A stretch of DNA of 64,000 bases from an uncultured Muribaculaceae bacterium (GCA_947525975.1 CANNVE010000002.1:115184-179183), one strand, 5' to 3'; shown: positions 52,577 to 63,828, numbered from the stretch's first letter. Numbers and translations are program-made. Notes: generated by a model from the letters alone, not told the origin.

Positions 52577-54490
52577 CTATTTGTCGAGCGATTCGTATTT
52601 CGAGTGCTGGCTGCGGAATTCAGGCACCATCTCCTTCATCAGGCTTACGATGGCCATGTCGTCGAGGCGTGTGCTTGCGTCAAACAGATTGTCGAGTGAG
52701 CGGTTGGCCTCGTCGTAGTCATATTCGCGCACCTTGGCGATCTTGATCTTGGGGTGGAATGTGGGCAAGGTCACTTCCTTGTCGTTGAGCACTTCTTCGT
52801 AGAGTTTCTCGCCGTCGCGCAGTCCGGTGAACTGTATTTCTATGTGAGCGCCGCTCAACAGGATCATGCGCTTGGCAAGATCAACGATCTTGACGGGCTT
52901 GCCCATGTCGAACACGAAGATTTCGCCGCCGTGCCCCATGGTGCCCGCCTCAAGCACCAGCTTGCAGGCCTCGGGGATGAGCATGAAATAGCGTATGATA
53001 TCGGGGTGGGTCACTGTGATGGGGCCTCCCTTGCGTATCTGCTCCTTGAAGAGCGGAATCACCGAGCCGTTGCTGCCAAGCACATTACCGAATCGGGTGG
53101 TCACGAATTGTGTGCAGCCTTCTATCTGCCCTTTCTTTATGGCAGCGTCAAGGCTCTGCACGTATATCTCGCATATTCGCTTGCTGCAGCCCATCACGTT
53201 GGTGGGGTTTACGGCCTTGTCTGTAGAGATCATGACGAACTTCTTTGCGCCGTACTTCACCGCGAGGTCGGCGATGATGCGTGTGCCTTCGACGTTGTTC
53301 TGTATGCTTTCCGCAGGGTTGTCCTCCATCATTGGCACATGCTTGTAGGCGGCGGCGTGGAATACGTATTCGGGCTTGTAGGCCTTGAATATTTCCGCCA
53401 TGCGCTTGCGGTTGGCGATGTCGCTCACGATAGTGGGGGCGTCTATGCCGGGAAATTCGCGGGCCATGATGAGCCTTACGTCATGCAGGGGAGTCTCGGC
53501 CTGGTCTATGAGCACCATGAGAGCCGGGTCGAACAGGGCTGCCTGCCTCACGATTTCGCTGCCGATGCTGCCGGCGGCTCCGGTGATGAGGATGCGCTTG
53601 CCGCGAAGTAGATTGCCTATCTGCTCCATGTCCACCTCGATTTTCTCGCGTGGGAGGAGGTCTTCGATCATCACCTCGCGGAGGGTGAGCGAGCTGAGGT
53701 CGCTCTTGCCATCCCATTCGTATTCTGAAGGCACCATGAATATCTTTATGCCTGCCTCGATCAGGCTCGACACGAATTCCTCGTTATTGCGCAGGGCTTC
53801 GCTGCGCAGGGGAGATACGAAAAGGGCCTCTACGCCTCGGCTCACCATCAAGTTGACCACGTCATCGCCAATGTAATATACCTTCACGCCCATCAGTAGG
53901 CTGCCTTTGGCTTCGGGCAGGTCAGAGATGAAGCCATCGACGGTGTATTTGGCGGGATCCTGGTTGCGCATGCTTTTGGCCAGGCCTACGCCGCCCTGCC
54001 TGATGCCGTAGATAAATGCTTTTTTTGCCGAGCGCTGTTTGTAGAGCGTGTCGTAGGCGTATTTCACAGCCACTCTCACCGCCCACATCAGGAATGCGGC
54101 GATGGCTGTCCATACCACGATTTCGCGTATGCGCACGAAAAGCAGCATGTCAGACCCCCTCTCCTCAGAAATGAATCGGGCCAGCATGCAGAATACCATG
54201 CCGAAGCCGCATGCGTAGCCCACTCTTTGCAGGTCGACAAACGACGAGAACCTGATGATCGACGAATAGGTGTGGAAAATGCGGAATCCGATCACGTAGA
54301 AAATCAAGTAGAAGAGCAGAGTGCCGATAAGATGCGAAAAGTGTGCGGCGGTATACATCAAGCCGTTCTGCACGGCGAATACTACAAACGCCGAGACAAA
54401 TACTATAAGGCAGTCAATGATGAATATACACCAATGCGGGAGTGCTTTCTTTGAAAAATACCAATGGATAAGGTCTGAGAAAATCCTCAT
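52577..54490 (-). CDS. Nucleotide-sugar 4,6-dehydratase, WbpM/PglF/CapD type
   Basis: 637-residue membrane enzyme of polysaccharide synthesis: converts UDP-GlcNAc-type sugars to 4-keto-6-deoxy forms. Four N-terminal membrane segments (about 20-130), a CoA-binding-like Rossmann region, then the SDR core with ITGAAGSIGSEI near residue 300 and STDKAVNPTNVMG near 420; the Met in place of Tyr before the Lys is normal for this subfamily. VTRFGNVLGSNGSVIPLF and FDMGKPVKI follow. Single gene with its own promoter. Confidence 0.94.
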   Translation of the reverse strand: MRIFSDLIHWYFSKKALPHWCIFIIDCLIVFVSAFVVFAVQNGLMYTAAHFSHLIGTLLFYLIFYVIGFRIFHTYSSIIRFSSFVDLQRVGYACGFGMVFCMLARFISEERGSDMLLFVRIREIVVWTAIAAFLMWAVRVAVKYAYDTLYKQRSAKKAFIYGIRQGGVGLAKSMRNQDPAKYTVDGFISDLPEAKGSLLMGVKVYYIGDDVVNLMVSRGVEALFVSPLRSEALRNNEEFVSSLIEAGIKIFMVPSEYEWDGKSDLSSLTLREVMIEDLLPREKIEVDMEQIGNLLRGKRILITGAAGSIGSEIVRQAALFDPALMVLIDQAETPLHDVRLIMAREFPGIDAPTIVSDIANRKRMAEIFKAYKPEYVFHAAAYKHVPMMEDNPAESIQNNVEGTRIIADLAVKYGAKKFVMISTDKAVNPTNVMGCSKRICEIYVQSLDAAIKKGQIEGCTQFVTTRFGNVLGSNGSVIPLFKEQIRKGGPITVTHPDIIRYFMLIPEACKLVLEAGTMGHGGEIFVFDMGKPVKIVDLAKRMILLSGAHIEIQFTGLRDGEKLYEEVLNDKEVTLPTFHPKIKIAKVREYDYDEANRSLDNLFDASTRLDDMAIVSLMKEMVPEFRSQHSKYESLDK

Positions 54491-54563
54491 TTCTGATAAA
54501 AATAATATAGGTCAAACTACGTGTGCCCGAAAAAAATGAACACACGCTAAAGGTTATTCTTCG

Positions 54564-54595
54564 CAAAGTTAGCACTTTTTTCTCTCAATGACAAA
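54564..54595 (-). promoter_or_regulatory. Promoter of the dehydratase gene
   Basis: On the minus strand: TTTG (54595-54592), 20 bp, TAACTTTG (54571-54564). Full consensus; leader of about 65 nt. Confidence 0.8.
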
Positions 54596-54609
54596 TATTC
54601 GGCGTTATT

Positions 54610-55473
54610 TTATGCCGGGGAGTTGTCGCGCCCCCGGCTGCCAAGGCGCCACGATGTGATGTAGTGGTATCCGGCGGGAGTTGGGGGCAGGGCATCGCAT
54701 TTGCAGAAGTCTCCGTAGATCCCGGCCTGGTCAAGCGTGAGGCTGAAATGGCAGAGGGCTATGCCCATGTCTATGTGCTTTAGCTTGCGGTCAAAAGCAG
54801 AGAGGGAGTCGCTGTATTGGGCATAGAAGTGGAATCGCTCGCCATCTTTGATCAATCTCCATGGCTGGGCATTGAGCGATGACGGCGCGAGCCTCGTGTT
54901 GCCGAGTGCTTCCGCAAATGGGCCGGCGTCTGATTGCGTGAGGGGGACTCCGGCGCAGCATGAAAAAAACATCTTTTCCCAAGGCTTTCTTGAGTCGCTG
55001 CGGGCCGCCGACCTCATGACCCTTTCCAGCAGGCGCCTTGGGGCCGGGTACCCGATAGGGGATATGGCCGGCAATATGAGGCCGTCAGCCAATCCGAATG
55101 CTTTGGCGAATGCTTGGCGGCGGAGCGTGCCGCCGAGCCATACGGTGCCGAGGCCGAGCGATGTGGCATAGAGGATTGCGGCCTCCATCTGATATGCGCC
55201 TGCTATCAGTGCTTCATCGTTGTCGGGCACGGTAAGGCCGAGAAACGCCGATGCGCCGCGGATCACGCCGTAGGTGCCTAATTTCAGGTCCGACAGCCGG
55301 TCTCCGCGTATCAATGATATGCTCACGCCTTCGACGCCGAAAGGGTTTCCGACATCAGAGTCGAATGCCATGATCTTGCGGCATGTGGCCTCGTCGGGAG
55401 CGAGATCAGGGTCGTATGTGCGCACGCTGTGGCGGCTCCTGATGGCTGCGGTCACGTCAAAGTCGATCTTCAT
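54610..55473 (-). CDS. Nitroreductase-family protein (two-half form)
   Basis: 287 residues. The N-terminal IRSRHSVRTYDP is the FMN-phosphate-binding start of nitroreductases; QMEAAILYATSLGLGTVWLGG is the dimer/flavin helix; NTRLAPSSLNAQPWRLI repeats the second half of the fold. This matches the 'putative TM nitroreductase' family (PF14512-type), which folds as an internal pseudo-dimer. Substrate unknown. 28 bp downstream of the transglutaminase gene, same strand. Confidence 0.87.
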   Translation of the reverse strand: MKIDFDVTAAIRSRHSVRTYDPDLAPDEATCRKIMAFDSDVGNPFGVEGVSISLIRGDRLSDLKLGTYGVIRGASAFLGLTVPDNDEALIAGAYQMEAAILYATSLGLGTVWLGGTLRRQAFAKAFGLADGLILPAISPIGYPAPRRLLERVMRSAARSDSRKPWEKMFFSCCAGVPLTQSDAGPFAEALGNTRLAPSSLNAQPWRLIKDGERFHFYAQYSDSLSAFDRKLKHIDMGIALCHFSLTLDQAGIYGDFCKCDALPPTPAGYHYITSWRLGSRGRDNSPA

Positions 55474-55501
55474 GTCAGTAGGCTTCGAAAGCTTGTGAGG
55501 C

Positions 55502-58090
55502 TCAATTGGAATTGAGCGACTTCAAGATGCCGAGTATCTGCTCGCCGATTCCGATATTGTATCCTTGGCTCACCCAAAGGGCGCGGTTGAATGTATCGGC
55601 TATTATGAATATCGGCAGTGCGTCTGAGCGGGGAGTGAGGTTGCCCGAGCACTCGATGCTGTATATGGTGTTTTCGGTGTCGATGCCGAATGTGACCGCC
55701 TTCGGCAAGCCGGGGTAAGCCGACGGGTCAAATGTCTTGGCGGCATCCTCCGACATCAGCAGTATGATTTTCCGGCCGGCGTTGTCTATCTGCTTTGCGT
55801 CGGCACAGATGTCATTGAGGGCGTGGACCGATGGCTCGCTGCGAGGGTCGATGAATCCGACGATGAAGTATCCGCGTCCGGTCTCTGACAGGATGGTGAC
55901 CGGATTGTCGGCTCCGAGGGGGAGGAACACATTGTTGGAGTCGAAAGAGCCGATTACGCTGATTTTTTTTGGATCGTGCCTGATGTCGAATTTCACTTTC
56001 GCAGTCTTTTCCGGCTCTATCGTGAAGAATGAGGCACGCGCCATGACACCGCCGTTGGCGAGGCGCTGGCCGGTGACGAGCATGTATTGGCCGGCGGCGA
56101 TCTCTCGGGGAGAGGCGAAAGAGTCGATGGTGAAATCCTCTGGATATTCGAGCAGGTGGGGCACTCCGTCTTCGATTTTGCTCAATGTGAAATACGTGTA
56201 ATACTTCACCTGCGGGCGCAGATCGTCAGCGTCGGCAGAGAGCTGTATCCTGCCCATGGCCGGACGATGCGGCACTCCATCCGAAAAGTTGACATTAATC
56301 CAATTCTCGCCGTTGTGATACTGCACAGAAGAAGTGACCGGATCGATGCGCGAGGCGAATCCGAGGCTGCGGGCAGCAGCCACGAAAAATATGTCGCGCG
56401 AGTGGGTGTCGGCTTTCTTGGCCTTCCATACGCCGCGAGGCGAGATGGGCATGCGGGGGCTGTTCCAGAGCGAGTCGATTTTGAGCGAGTCGAGCATCCA
56501 CTTGATCAGTCGGTCGGGAGTGGGGCAGACGGGGCTCAATTTCTTTGAAAGGAATTGCTTGTAGGGGGTTATGCGCTCGTTGGAGATGCGAGGGCTGAGG
56601 ATGTATGGGCCATACAGGTCGCTGTCAGCGTCGGGCGTAGAGAAATGGTCGTCGAGCGACTCTTTTGTGATGTCGTTGAGATCCTTCGGGCGAAGGTTCT
56701 CGAGAAGCGTCACCGCCTTGTCGGCATTGCCCTTGTTTTCCAGAAGGAAAGCCTCGACAGTGGGCCAGTTGCCTCTGGCATTTGCCATGATGGGTATTAT
56801 CTTCGACGGATATGTGTCAAGCTTAATGGCGAGGTCGATTGCCTGGTCGGTTGTGAAGAATGAGTTTTCGTAGGCTATGCGCATGGAGTCTTCGGCTGCT
56901 TTGCGCCGGTTGTTGTTGTCCTGCGATGCGGCGTCTACCTTGGGAAGGGAGTTGTAGGCCAACGGCGGCACTATGTCGAAATCGCGGCTGTCGGCCGTGG
57001 AAGCGTCCATGTCGAGCTTCACATGGCATTGCTTGCGCGAGTTGGCGAGTTTTACCTGAAATTTGTCGCCTTTGTTGACCCATACTATCATGTCGCCTAT
57101 GCCGGCGTGAATTTCAGCCATGCCGTCTTTGTCAGTCTGCATTGTGATCGCCGGGTAGAATTCGGCGTAATTGTATATCGAAAAGCTGACGTTGGCACCT
57201 TCCACCGGGGTTCCGTTCTCATCGGTTACCAATACGCGCACGGGCGATGTGGCGGCGTAGTTGGCTGTGACGTTAATGGTGGTGTAGAGATTTGATTTGG
57301 CCAGCACCTCTTCATGTCCGTCATAATTGCCGAATACGCGCGTAGACATTATCATGCCGCGCGAGGCGGCGTCGTTGAACCATCCGAGGTCGAGCACAGC
57401 CTCGGGCTCGCAGGCTCCGAGGAATCTCCATCTGCCGTCGGCCCAGGCTTCCACCCAGGCATGGTTGTCGTCGGTGTGCGCCCATCTCGGGGTGTAGATC
57501 TGTCGGGCAGGAATGCCTACGCTGCGTAGAGCGGCCACCAGCAGGGTCGACTCCTCGCCGCAGCGCCCTCGGGCAGCGCACACGGTGGCCAGCGGAGAGT
57601 TGGTGCGCGAGTCAGAAGCCATGTATGTGGCTTTTTCGTGACACCAGTGGTTGATCTCGAGTATGGCCTGCTGCATCGAGAGGTTTTTTACCCGGTCCTT
57701 GAGCTCTTCGTAGAAGATGGGTCGCGACATGTCGAGGTCTTCATTGTTGACTCTCACAGGGAGCACGAAGTGGCGGAATTCTCGGTCGGGTATCTTCTCG
57801 CCCCACGGCATTTCCTCGGCGGTCTTAAGCGTAGACCTTACGTTAGCGAGGTGGAATGATGCGTCATAGTTGAGCACATCAGCCAAGGGCATGTATGCGT
57901 AGAGAAAGATCATGGCGTCTTTCTCGTCTTCGGTTATCGTAGTTTTGGTGAATATTGAATCGAGCGACGGGGGAATGCCGTCGCGGTATCTTTCCTTGAA
58001 ATCAGCTTTGACGTAAGGCCCGGTGATGTCGCTGTGTTTTGAGCATGCGCAGGTCAGTGCGAGTAGCAGCAGAAGGCAGATTTTGTTCAT
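55502..58090 (-). CDS. Transglutaminase-like lipoprotein
   Basis: 862 residues with a lipoprotein signal (LLLLLALTCAC, lipobox Cys about 16). Transglutaminase core at about 130-235: GRCGEESTLLVAALRSVGIPAR with the nucleophile Cys near 173, NHAWVEAW with His near 208, and an acidic residue in GACEPE as third member. An Ig-like carboxypeptidase-regulatory type module (VRVLVTDENGTPVEGANVSF) follows near 285-340; a long helical and beta region completes it, with a thioredoxin-like segment near the end. Transglutaminase-like enzymes here usually act as proteases or amidases in the envelope. Catalytic set complete. Confidence 0.88.
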   Translation of the reverse strand: MNKICLLLLLALTCACSKHSDITGPYVKADFKERYRDGIPPSLDSIFTKTTITEDEKDAMIFLYAYMPLADVLNYDASFHLANVRSTLKTAEEMPWGEKIPDREFRHFVLPVRVNNEDLDMSRPIFYEELKDRVKNLSMQQAILEINHWCHEKATYMASDSRTNSPLATVCAARGRCGEESTLLVAALRSVGIPARQIYTPRWAHTDDNHAWVEAWADGRWRFLGACEPEAVLDLGWFNDAASRGMIMSTRVFGNYDGHEEVLAKSNLYTTINVTANYAATSPVRVLVTDENGTPVEGANVSFSIYNYAEFYPAITMQTDKDGMAEIHAGIGDMIVWVNKGDKFQVKLANSRKQCHVKLDMDASTADSRDFDIVPPLAYNSLPKVDAASQDNNNRRKAAEDSMRIAYENSFFTTDQAIDLAIKLDTYPSKIIPIMANARGNWPTVEAFLLENKGNADKAVTLLENLRPKDLNDITKESLDDHFSTPDADSDLYGPYILSPRISNERITPYKQFLSKKLSPVCPTPDRLIKWMLDSLKIDSLWNSPRMPISPRGVWKAKKADTHSRDIFFVAAARSLGFASRIDPVTSSVQYHNGENWINVNFSDGVPHRPAMGRIQLSADADDLRPQVKYYTYFTLSKIEDGVPHLLEYPEDFTIDSFASPREIAAGQYMLVTGQRLANGGVMARASFFTIEPEKTAKVKFDIRHDPKKISVIGSFDSNNVFLPLGADNPVTILSETGRGYFIVGFIDPRSEPSVHALNDICADAKQIDNAGRKIILLMSEDAAKTFDPSAYPGLPKAVTFGIDTENTIYSIECSGNLTPRSDALPIFIIADTFNRALWVSQGYNIGIGEQILGILKSLNSN

Positions 58091-58111
58091 TTAAGTTGTG
58101 GGGGCGAGATT

Positions 58112-58795
58112 TTAAATAAGGCGTGTCATTATGTCCCTGACTGTGCGCAGGTCGTCGGCCGAGGTGATCTTTTGGTCTCCGATCAGGTAAGAGAATGATC
58201 CGTGGAGGTCGTCGGCGTGGCTTTCGGTGAGTATGGCCTCTGCATTGTGGACCGTGACGCCTCCGCCGGCCTGGATGCGAATGCGGCCTGCTGCCTGGGC
58301 GTGGATTTCGGCAAGATTGCCGGCGCCGGCTGCGGCATTGGGCATCTGACCCGAGGTCAGCACGCGGCTGCATCCTGCCGAAATAATGTCTTCGAGGGCC
58401 TTCTTGCGGTCGGCGCAGCGGTCAAAGGCTCTGTGAAAAGTCACTCCCATGTCTTGGGCAGCCTTCGCCATGAGAGTGGTGGCCCGCATGTCTACTTGCT
58501 TGTCGGGAGTCAGTGCCCCGATCACTACGCCGTCGGCGCCGAGGGTTTTGCACATGAAGATGTCGGTGAGCATGCTTTCGATTTCAGCGTCGGTATAGTT
58601 GAAATTGCCTTCTCGGGCGCGGATCAGCACGAAAAGCTGTCGCAGAAACAGATCGCGCGCCTTGGCTATCATGCCCGCCGAGGGGGTGAGGCCGCCAAGG
58701 CCGAGGGCAGAGCACAGCTCTATGCGGTCGGCGCCGCCATCGGCGGCAGCGATGACGCTTTCGAGATTGGCCGCGCAGGCTTCTAAAGATTTCAT
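58112..58795 (-). CDS. cutC: CutC family protein
   Basis: 227 residues from the ATG at 58795 (MKSLEACAANLESVIAAADG). TIM-barrel protein with GGADRIELCSALGLGGLTPS, MIRPREG-like LIRAREGNFNYT, GADGVVIGAL and FHRAFD. Named for copper homeostasis, but its actual role is unsettled. 21 bp downstream of the gap shared with the Nudix gene; TAAATTTG on the minus strand (58829-58822) is its likely promoter. Confidence 0.92.
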   Translation of the reverse strand: MKSLEACAANLESVIAAADGGADRIELCSALGLGGLTPSAGMIAKARDLFLRQLFVLIRAREGNFNYTDAEIESMLTDIFMCKTLGADGVVIGALTPDKQVDMRATTLMAKAAQDMGVTFHRAFDRCADRKKALEDIISAGCSRVLTSGQMPNAAAGAGNLAEIHAQAAGRIRIQAGGGVTVHNAEAILTESHADDLHGSFSYLIGDQKITSADDLRTVRDIMTRLI

Positions 58796-58821
58796 ATTGG
58801 TAAAAGACTGAAAATTTTTAC

Positions 58822-58851
58822 ACAAATTTAGTGAAGAAATTCGTAAATTTG
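58822..58851. promoter_or_regulatory. Divergent promoters for cutC and the Nudix gene
   Basis: Two TAAATTTG -7 elements face outward: minus strand 58829-58822 toward cutC and plus strand 58844-58851 toward the Nudix gene. The -33 boxes are less clear. Confidence 0.6.
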
Positions 58852-58895
58852 CATATTAGCGCCGATTTGTAACTTTATTGTGACTATAATAGAAT

Positions 58896-59411
58896 ATGAG
58901 AGACAATAGCGAAGAGATTTTTCCCCTGGTCGACGCCTCGGGGGAGGTGATCGGAAAGGCCACGCGAGGTGAGTGCCACAGCGGATCGAAGTTGCTTCAC
59001 CCGGTGGTGCATCTCCACGTATTCAACTCTGCGGGAGACCTTTACCTGCAGAAGAGACCCGATTGGAAAGACATACAGCCGGGAAAGTGGGACACAGCCG
59101 TGGGCGGACACGTTGACTGGGGCGAGACCGCAGATCAGGCTTTGCTGCGCGAGGCGCGCGAGGAACTTGGCCTGACCGGAATCAAGCCGAAAAAGCTGCT
59201 GTCATACGTGTTTGAAAGCGACAGGGAGAAGGAATACGTCAACGTATACTCAATAGTGCACGACGGCGAAATACGCCCCACCGACGAGCTCGACGGAGGC
59301 CGCTTCTGGCCCCTCGCGGAGATAAAAGCCGCCATAGGCCAAGGCATACTCACCCCCAACTTCGAGCAAGAATTCCAACGGCTGGCCGACGAGGGGCATC
59401 TCGAGAAGTAG
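58896..59411 (+). CDS. Nudix hydrolase
   Basis: 171 residues with an intact Nudix box at 70-93 (GGHVDWGETADQALLREAREELGL). The N-terminal EEIFPLVDASGEVIGKATR and HPVVHLHVFN resemble the isopentenyl-diphosphate isomerase-like/NUDIX YfcD group. Hydrolyses a nucleoside-diphosphate-linked compound; substrate unknown. Ends 6 bp before the convergent WecG gene stop. Confidence 0.92.
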   Translation: MRDNSEEIFPLVDASGEVIGKATRGECHSGSKLLHPVVHLHVFNSAGDLYLQKRPDWKDIQPGKWDTAVGGHVDWGETADQALLREAREELGLTGIKPKKLLSYVFESDREKEYVNVYSIVHDGEIRPTDELDGGRFWPLAEIKAAIGQGILTPNFEQEFQRLADEGHLEK

Positions 59412-59417
59412 GTACGG

Positions 59418-60173
59418 TCAAGCCTTGGAGAAAGGATCGTGGTATAGCCCCATCAATTGTTTGGCGTATAGCCAGAAAAAACGTGTGTCGTCAATAAAAT
59501 ATCTTCGGAACAGGCGGCGAGGCTCGCATATGAAGCGGTAGAGCCATTCCAAGCAAAGTCTCTGCCAGATGCGCGGAGCGCGCTTGAGGGCGTTGGCCTC
59601 GAAGTCGATTGTGGCTCCCAAGGCGAGGAAGATGTCGACTCCCGGCATGCGGCTGCGGTATTTGGCTATCCACTTTTCCTGCTTGGGAGCGCCTACGCCG
59701 ACAAGGACTACGTTGGCACCGCTTGCATTGACGATGTCTATTATTTCCCCGCATTCTTTTTCGTTTTTCTCAAAGCCGAATGAAGGGGAATGTGCTCCGA
59801 CCACGATTTCGCGGCCCACTTTGCCGTTGATTTCCTTCATGGCCTTTACCGCAACGCCTTCCTTTGCACCGAGGAGGAATATTTTGCAGTTTGGATCGTC
59901 CTTGTGAAAGAGGTAAAATGACGTGAAAAATGAACTTCCTGGTATAGCCTCACGCAGGGGTGATGAGGTAAGTTTCGACACTTTGTGCAGTATGCGGCTG
60001 TCGCAGACCACCCAATCTGCTGACTGATACGCTTCATAAAACTCTTTATCACGCTGTAGCTTGACGAGATGGTCAAGGTTGGGCGTATAGACCACGCCTT
60101 TTGATAGGCGCTCAAGCAATTCGGTCTCAGACAAATTGATGATGTCAATATTGAGGATGCGGGTGGTCTCCAT
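59418..60173 (-). CDS. WecG/TagA/CpsF family glycosyltransferase
   Basis: About 251 residues from the ATG at 60173; a TTG at 60197 would overlap the upstream gene. GT26 family signatures: TPNLDHLVKLQRDKEFYEAY, WVVCDSRIL, GANVVLVGVGAPKQEKWI and GVDIFLALGATIDFEANA. Adds an N-acetylated sugar to a lipid-linked intermediate of a surface polymer. Begins one base after the upstream glycosyltransferase stop, so the two act in one pathway, probably on glycan made with the dehydratase at 52.6-54.5 kb (inference). Confidence 0.92.
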   Translation of the reverse strand: METTRILNIDIINLSETELLERLSKGVVYTPNLDHLVKLQRDKEFYEAYQSADWVVCDSRILHKVSKLTSSPLREAIPGSSFFTSFYLFHKDDPNCKIFLLGAKEGVAVKAMKEINGKVGREIVVGAHSPSFGFEKNEKECGEIIDIVNASGANVVLVGVGAPKQEKWIAKYRSRMPGVDIFLALGATIDFEANALKRAPRIWQRLCLEWLYRFICEPRRLFRRYFIDDTRFFWLYAKQLMGLYHDPFSKA

Positions 60174-60174
60174 A

Positions 60175-61269
60175 TCAGAGCGATTTAAGGTATCCAATCA
60201 GTTTCTTGCTAACTATCCCGGCGGTGTAGTTGTCTATGACCCTATCGTATGCGCGTCGAGAGTGTTCTTCCCATTTTCCGTTGTCGACGATGTTGAGTAT
60301 GATATTGGCGTATGCCATGGGATCGAGCGATTCCACCACCAGCGAGTCGTCGCCGCAGATGCTGCGGTTGAATCCGGCTGTGCTCACCACCGGCACCACG
60401 CCGCATCCCATGGCCTCGGTGAGCGAATTGCTGTGCCCCTCACAAGGCTCTGACGAAGGGAAAAGGAAGAAATGCGACTTCGAGAGCAAATCGTAGATAT
60501 ATTCGAAATTGCGGCGATGATGCAGTGTCACCACCTCGGGGGGCATTCCGAGCGATTTGATGAGCGCTTTTATTTCTTCTTCATATTCTGTTGAGATGCC
60601 ACCGATAAGGTGCAGCCTCGTCTCCGGGCGCTGTCGCCAGGCGATGGCAGCCGTCTTGACGATCACATCTATGTTTTTGGCAGGCACGAGCCGGCCGAAA
60701 AAAATGAGGTTGAGGCTGTCGGCCAGCCTTTGCTCCAGAGGCTTTACAAAGTCGTCAAGGATATAGTTGGGGTAGTAGAATGACGGCAATCCGAGTTTCT
60801 CCTTAATAAAGTCGACGTAGATTTCGCCTTGGCATAGGATTCCGGAGGCCAAGCGGAATATCCGCTCTTGTTTTTTCCGATATGAATCATCTCTTTTGTT
60901 GTAGATTTCAACCATGCCGCCGTTGCGTATCTCGTATACTGATTTTCTGCCGAATAGGCGGGTGAGCCTCATCAGCATCAGTTCTATGTCGATGATTTTA
61001 TCGTAGAATCCGACTATGTGCACTATTGCTTTAGGGCGGGTTATCATGCATCGGCACAATTTCAGCACGGCTCCGGCCATGTCAAGCGCATATTTGAGCG
61101 AGCCTCCGTTGCGGGCAGGCTTATCTATGCAAGATACGTTGATTCCGGCCTTGCGGTATATGTCAAGGGTCTTCAGGCAGCCTGCTTCGGCTCCTCCTAT
61201 CTTGTTGTCGGGAGTGTTCTTGCCAAAAGGAGCATAGAAGATTATCTGCAGGGTATGTTTCATTGACAT
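60175..61269 (-). CDS. GT4-family glycosyltransferase
   Basis: 364-residue GT-B enzyme. IGGAEAGCLKTLDIYRKAG at the N-terminus is the acceptor side; FFGRLVPAKNIDVI, LHLIGG and SSEPCEGHSNSLTEAMGCGVVPVVS (with the EX7E glutamates) form the donor site. Retaining transfer from a nucleotide sugar; sugar unknown. Second start codon at MKH (two codons in) is possible. Confidence 0.92.
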   Translation of the reverse strand: MSMKHTLQIIFYAPFGKNTPDNKIGGAEAGCLKTLDIYRKAGINVSCIDKPARNGGSLKYALDMAGAVLKLCRCMITRPKAIVHIVGFYDKIIDIELMLMRLTRLFGRKSVYEIRNGGMVEIYNKRDDSYRKKQERIFRLASGILCQGEIYVDFIKEKLGLPSFYYPNYILDDFVKPLEQRLADSLNLIFFGRLVPAKNIDVIVKTAAIAWRQRPETRLHLIGGISTEYEEEIKALIKSLGMPPEVVTLHHRRNFEYIYDLLSKSHFFLFPSSEPCEGHSNSLTEAMGCGVVPVVSTAGFNRSICGDDSLVVESLDPMAYANIILNIVDNGKWEEHSRRAYDRVIDNYTAGIVSKKLIGYLKSL

Positions 61270-61362
61270 ATTTACTTAAAATGGCTACGGCTCGATAGTT
61301 CTACGCATATCTAACGAGATAGAGAAGATTTTATTGTGTTGCCGCCCGAAGAGCGGTCAGGC

Positions 61363-61397
61363 AAAAAAAATAGGTGCCCGCGCGAGGGCGGGCACCT
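61363..61397 (-). terminator. Terminator of enolase
   Basis: On the minus strand AGGTGCCCGC / GCGGGCACCT (61397-61388 with 61381-61372) followed by eight Us (As at 61363-61370). Confidence 0.92.
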
Positions 61398-61428
61398 TTA
61401 TGTGGATTGGGTCAGACTGACGCGGTGA

Positions 61429-62772
<1,344 letters not shown>

Positions 62773-62779
62773 CTACATG

Positions 62780-62787
62780 CAAAGATA
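62780..62787 (-). promoter_or_regulatory. -7 element of enolase promoter
   Basis: TATCTTTG on the minus strand, about 44 bp before the enolase start; no good -33 TTTG at the expected distance. Confidence 0.55.
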
Positions 62788-62886
62788 ACCATTTTTTTCC
62801 ACACCGCTCACCATTTTAAGCAAAAAAAATAGCCTGATTCCGAAATTTTCGCATTTGTGATTTCTTTCCCACGCCTTTGCCCTTGG

Positions 62887-63825
62887 CTAAATGTCATCGC
62901 CACGCAAGGATATTTCGCCGACGGCTTTTTCGTATTTCGCCAAAGTGGTGGCTTTGGCTATGGCCTTGGCGGCTTTGCGCCCTATTTCCGGCTCAAGGCA
63001 TTGCCAGAGGGGCTTCATTTTCTGTAGTATCTGGGCTTCTCCGCAAAGGCGCTCGCTGTAGGCGTGCAGGAGCGAGGCGTAGAAGTCGATGTGGCGCCTG
63101 AGCCTTTCTTCCCGGGGCCATTGCGCCTGTTGCCTCCACTCCTCGGCGAGCGAGGGGCGGGCAAGGAGCCCCCGGCCTATCATGGCTCCGTGCAGGCGGG
63201 GGTGCCGGTTGAGGATGGCATCGATGTCTGATGGCGAGCGCAGATCGCCGTTGTACACCACGGGGTGGCTGCATGCGGCGATGAATTCCGCCGCTTCGTC
63301 GGCATGGATTTCGCCGTCATACATCTGTGCGGCGGTGCGCGGATGCAATGTCACATGGCTCAGCGGGGTGGCGTTTATCGTGGGCATCAAGCTGCGCCAT
63401 TGGTCGGGCGATTCAAGGCCGAGCCGCATCTTCACGGAATAGGATGCGTCAGCGTCAGCCGCAATCAAGGCGCACACTTGGGCCATGGTGTCGGCATTGA
63501 CTATCATGGCCGCGCCGCGTCCCTTGCGGGTCTGCATGGGGTAGGGGCATCCGAGGTTGAGGTCTATGGCCTTGTATCCAAGATTTTTGACGGCATCTGA
63601 CAGTATGTGGAATTCGTCGGCGTCTCTAAATATGATCTGCGGCGTAAGGTTTGGGATCGGCGTGGCGATTGACGCCAAGCGGGCTATGTCCTGATGCCTT
63701 GGTCGCCCTTTCTCTATGCGTATGAAGGGGGTGTAGCATCGGTCGACGGGGCCGTAGTGCCTGGCGAATGTATCGAGGTAGATGGTGTCGGTGTATCCTT
63801 GTATCGGAGCGAAATGTATTTGCAT
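62887..63825 (-). CDS. dus: tRNA-dihydrouridine synthase
   Basis: 312-residue FMN enzyme reducing uridines in tRNA. FAPIQGYTDTIYLDTF is the N-terminal FMN-binding start; catalytic Cys93 lies in NLGCPYPMQTRKGRGAAM; SVKMRLGLESPDQW, HPRTAAQMYDG and VVYNGDL follow. Slightly unusual for its GYTD in place of the common GVTD. Separated from enolase by 150 bp. Confidence 0.94.
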   Translation of the reverse strand: MQIHFAPIQGYTDTIYLDTFARHYGPVDRCYTPFIRIEKGRPRHQDIARLASIATPIPNLTPQIIFRDADEFHILSDAVKNLGYKAIDLNLGCPYPMQTRKGRGAAMIVNADTMAQVCALIAADADASYSVKMRLGLESPDQWRSLMPTINATPLSHVTLHPRTAAQMYDGEIHADEAAEFIAACSHPVVYNGDLRSPSDIDAILNRHPRLHGAMIGRGLLARPSLAEEWRQQAQWPREERLRRHIDFYASLLHAYSERLCGEAQILQKMKPLWQCLEPEIGRKAAKAIAKATTLAKYEKAVGEISLRGDDI

Positions 63826-63828
63826 ACC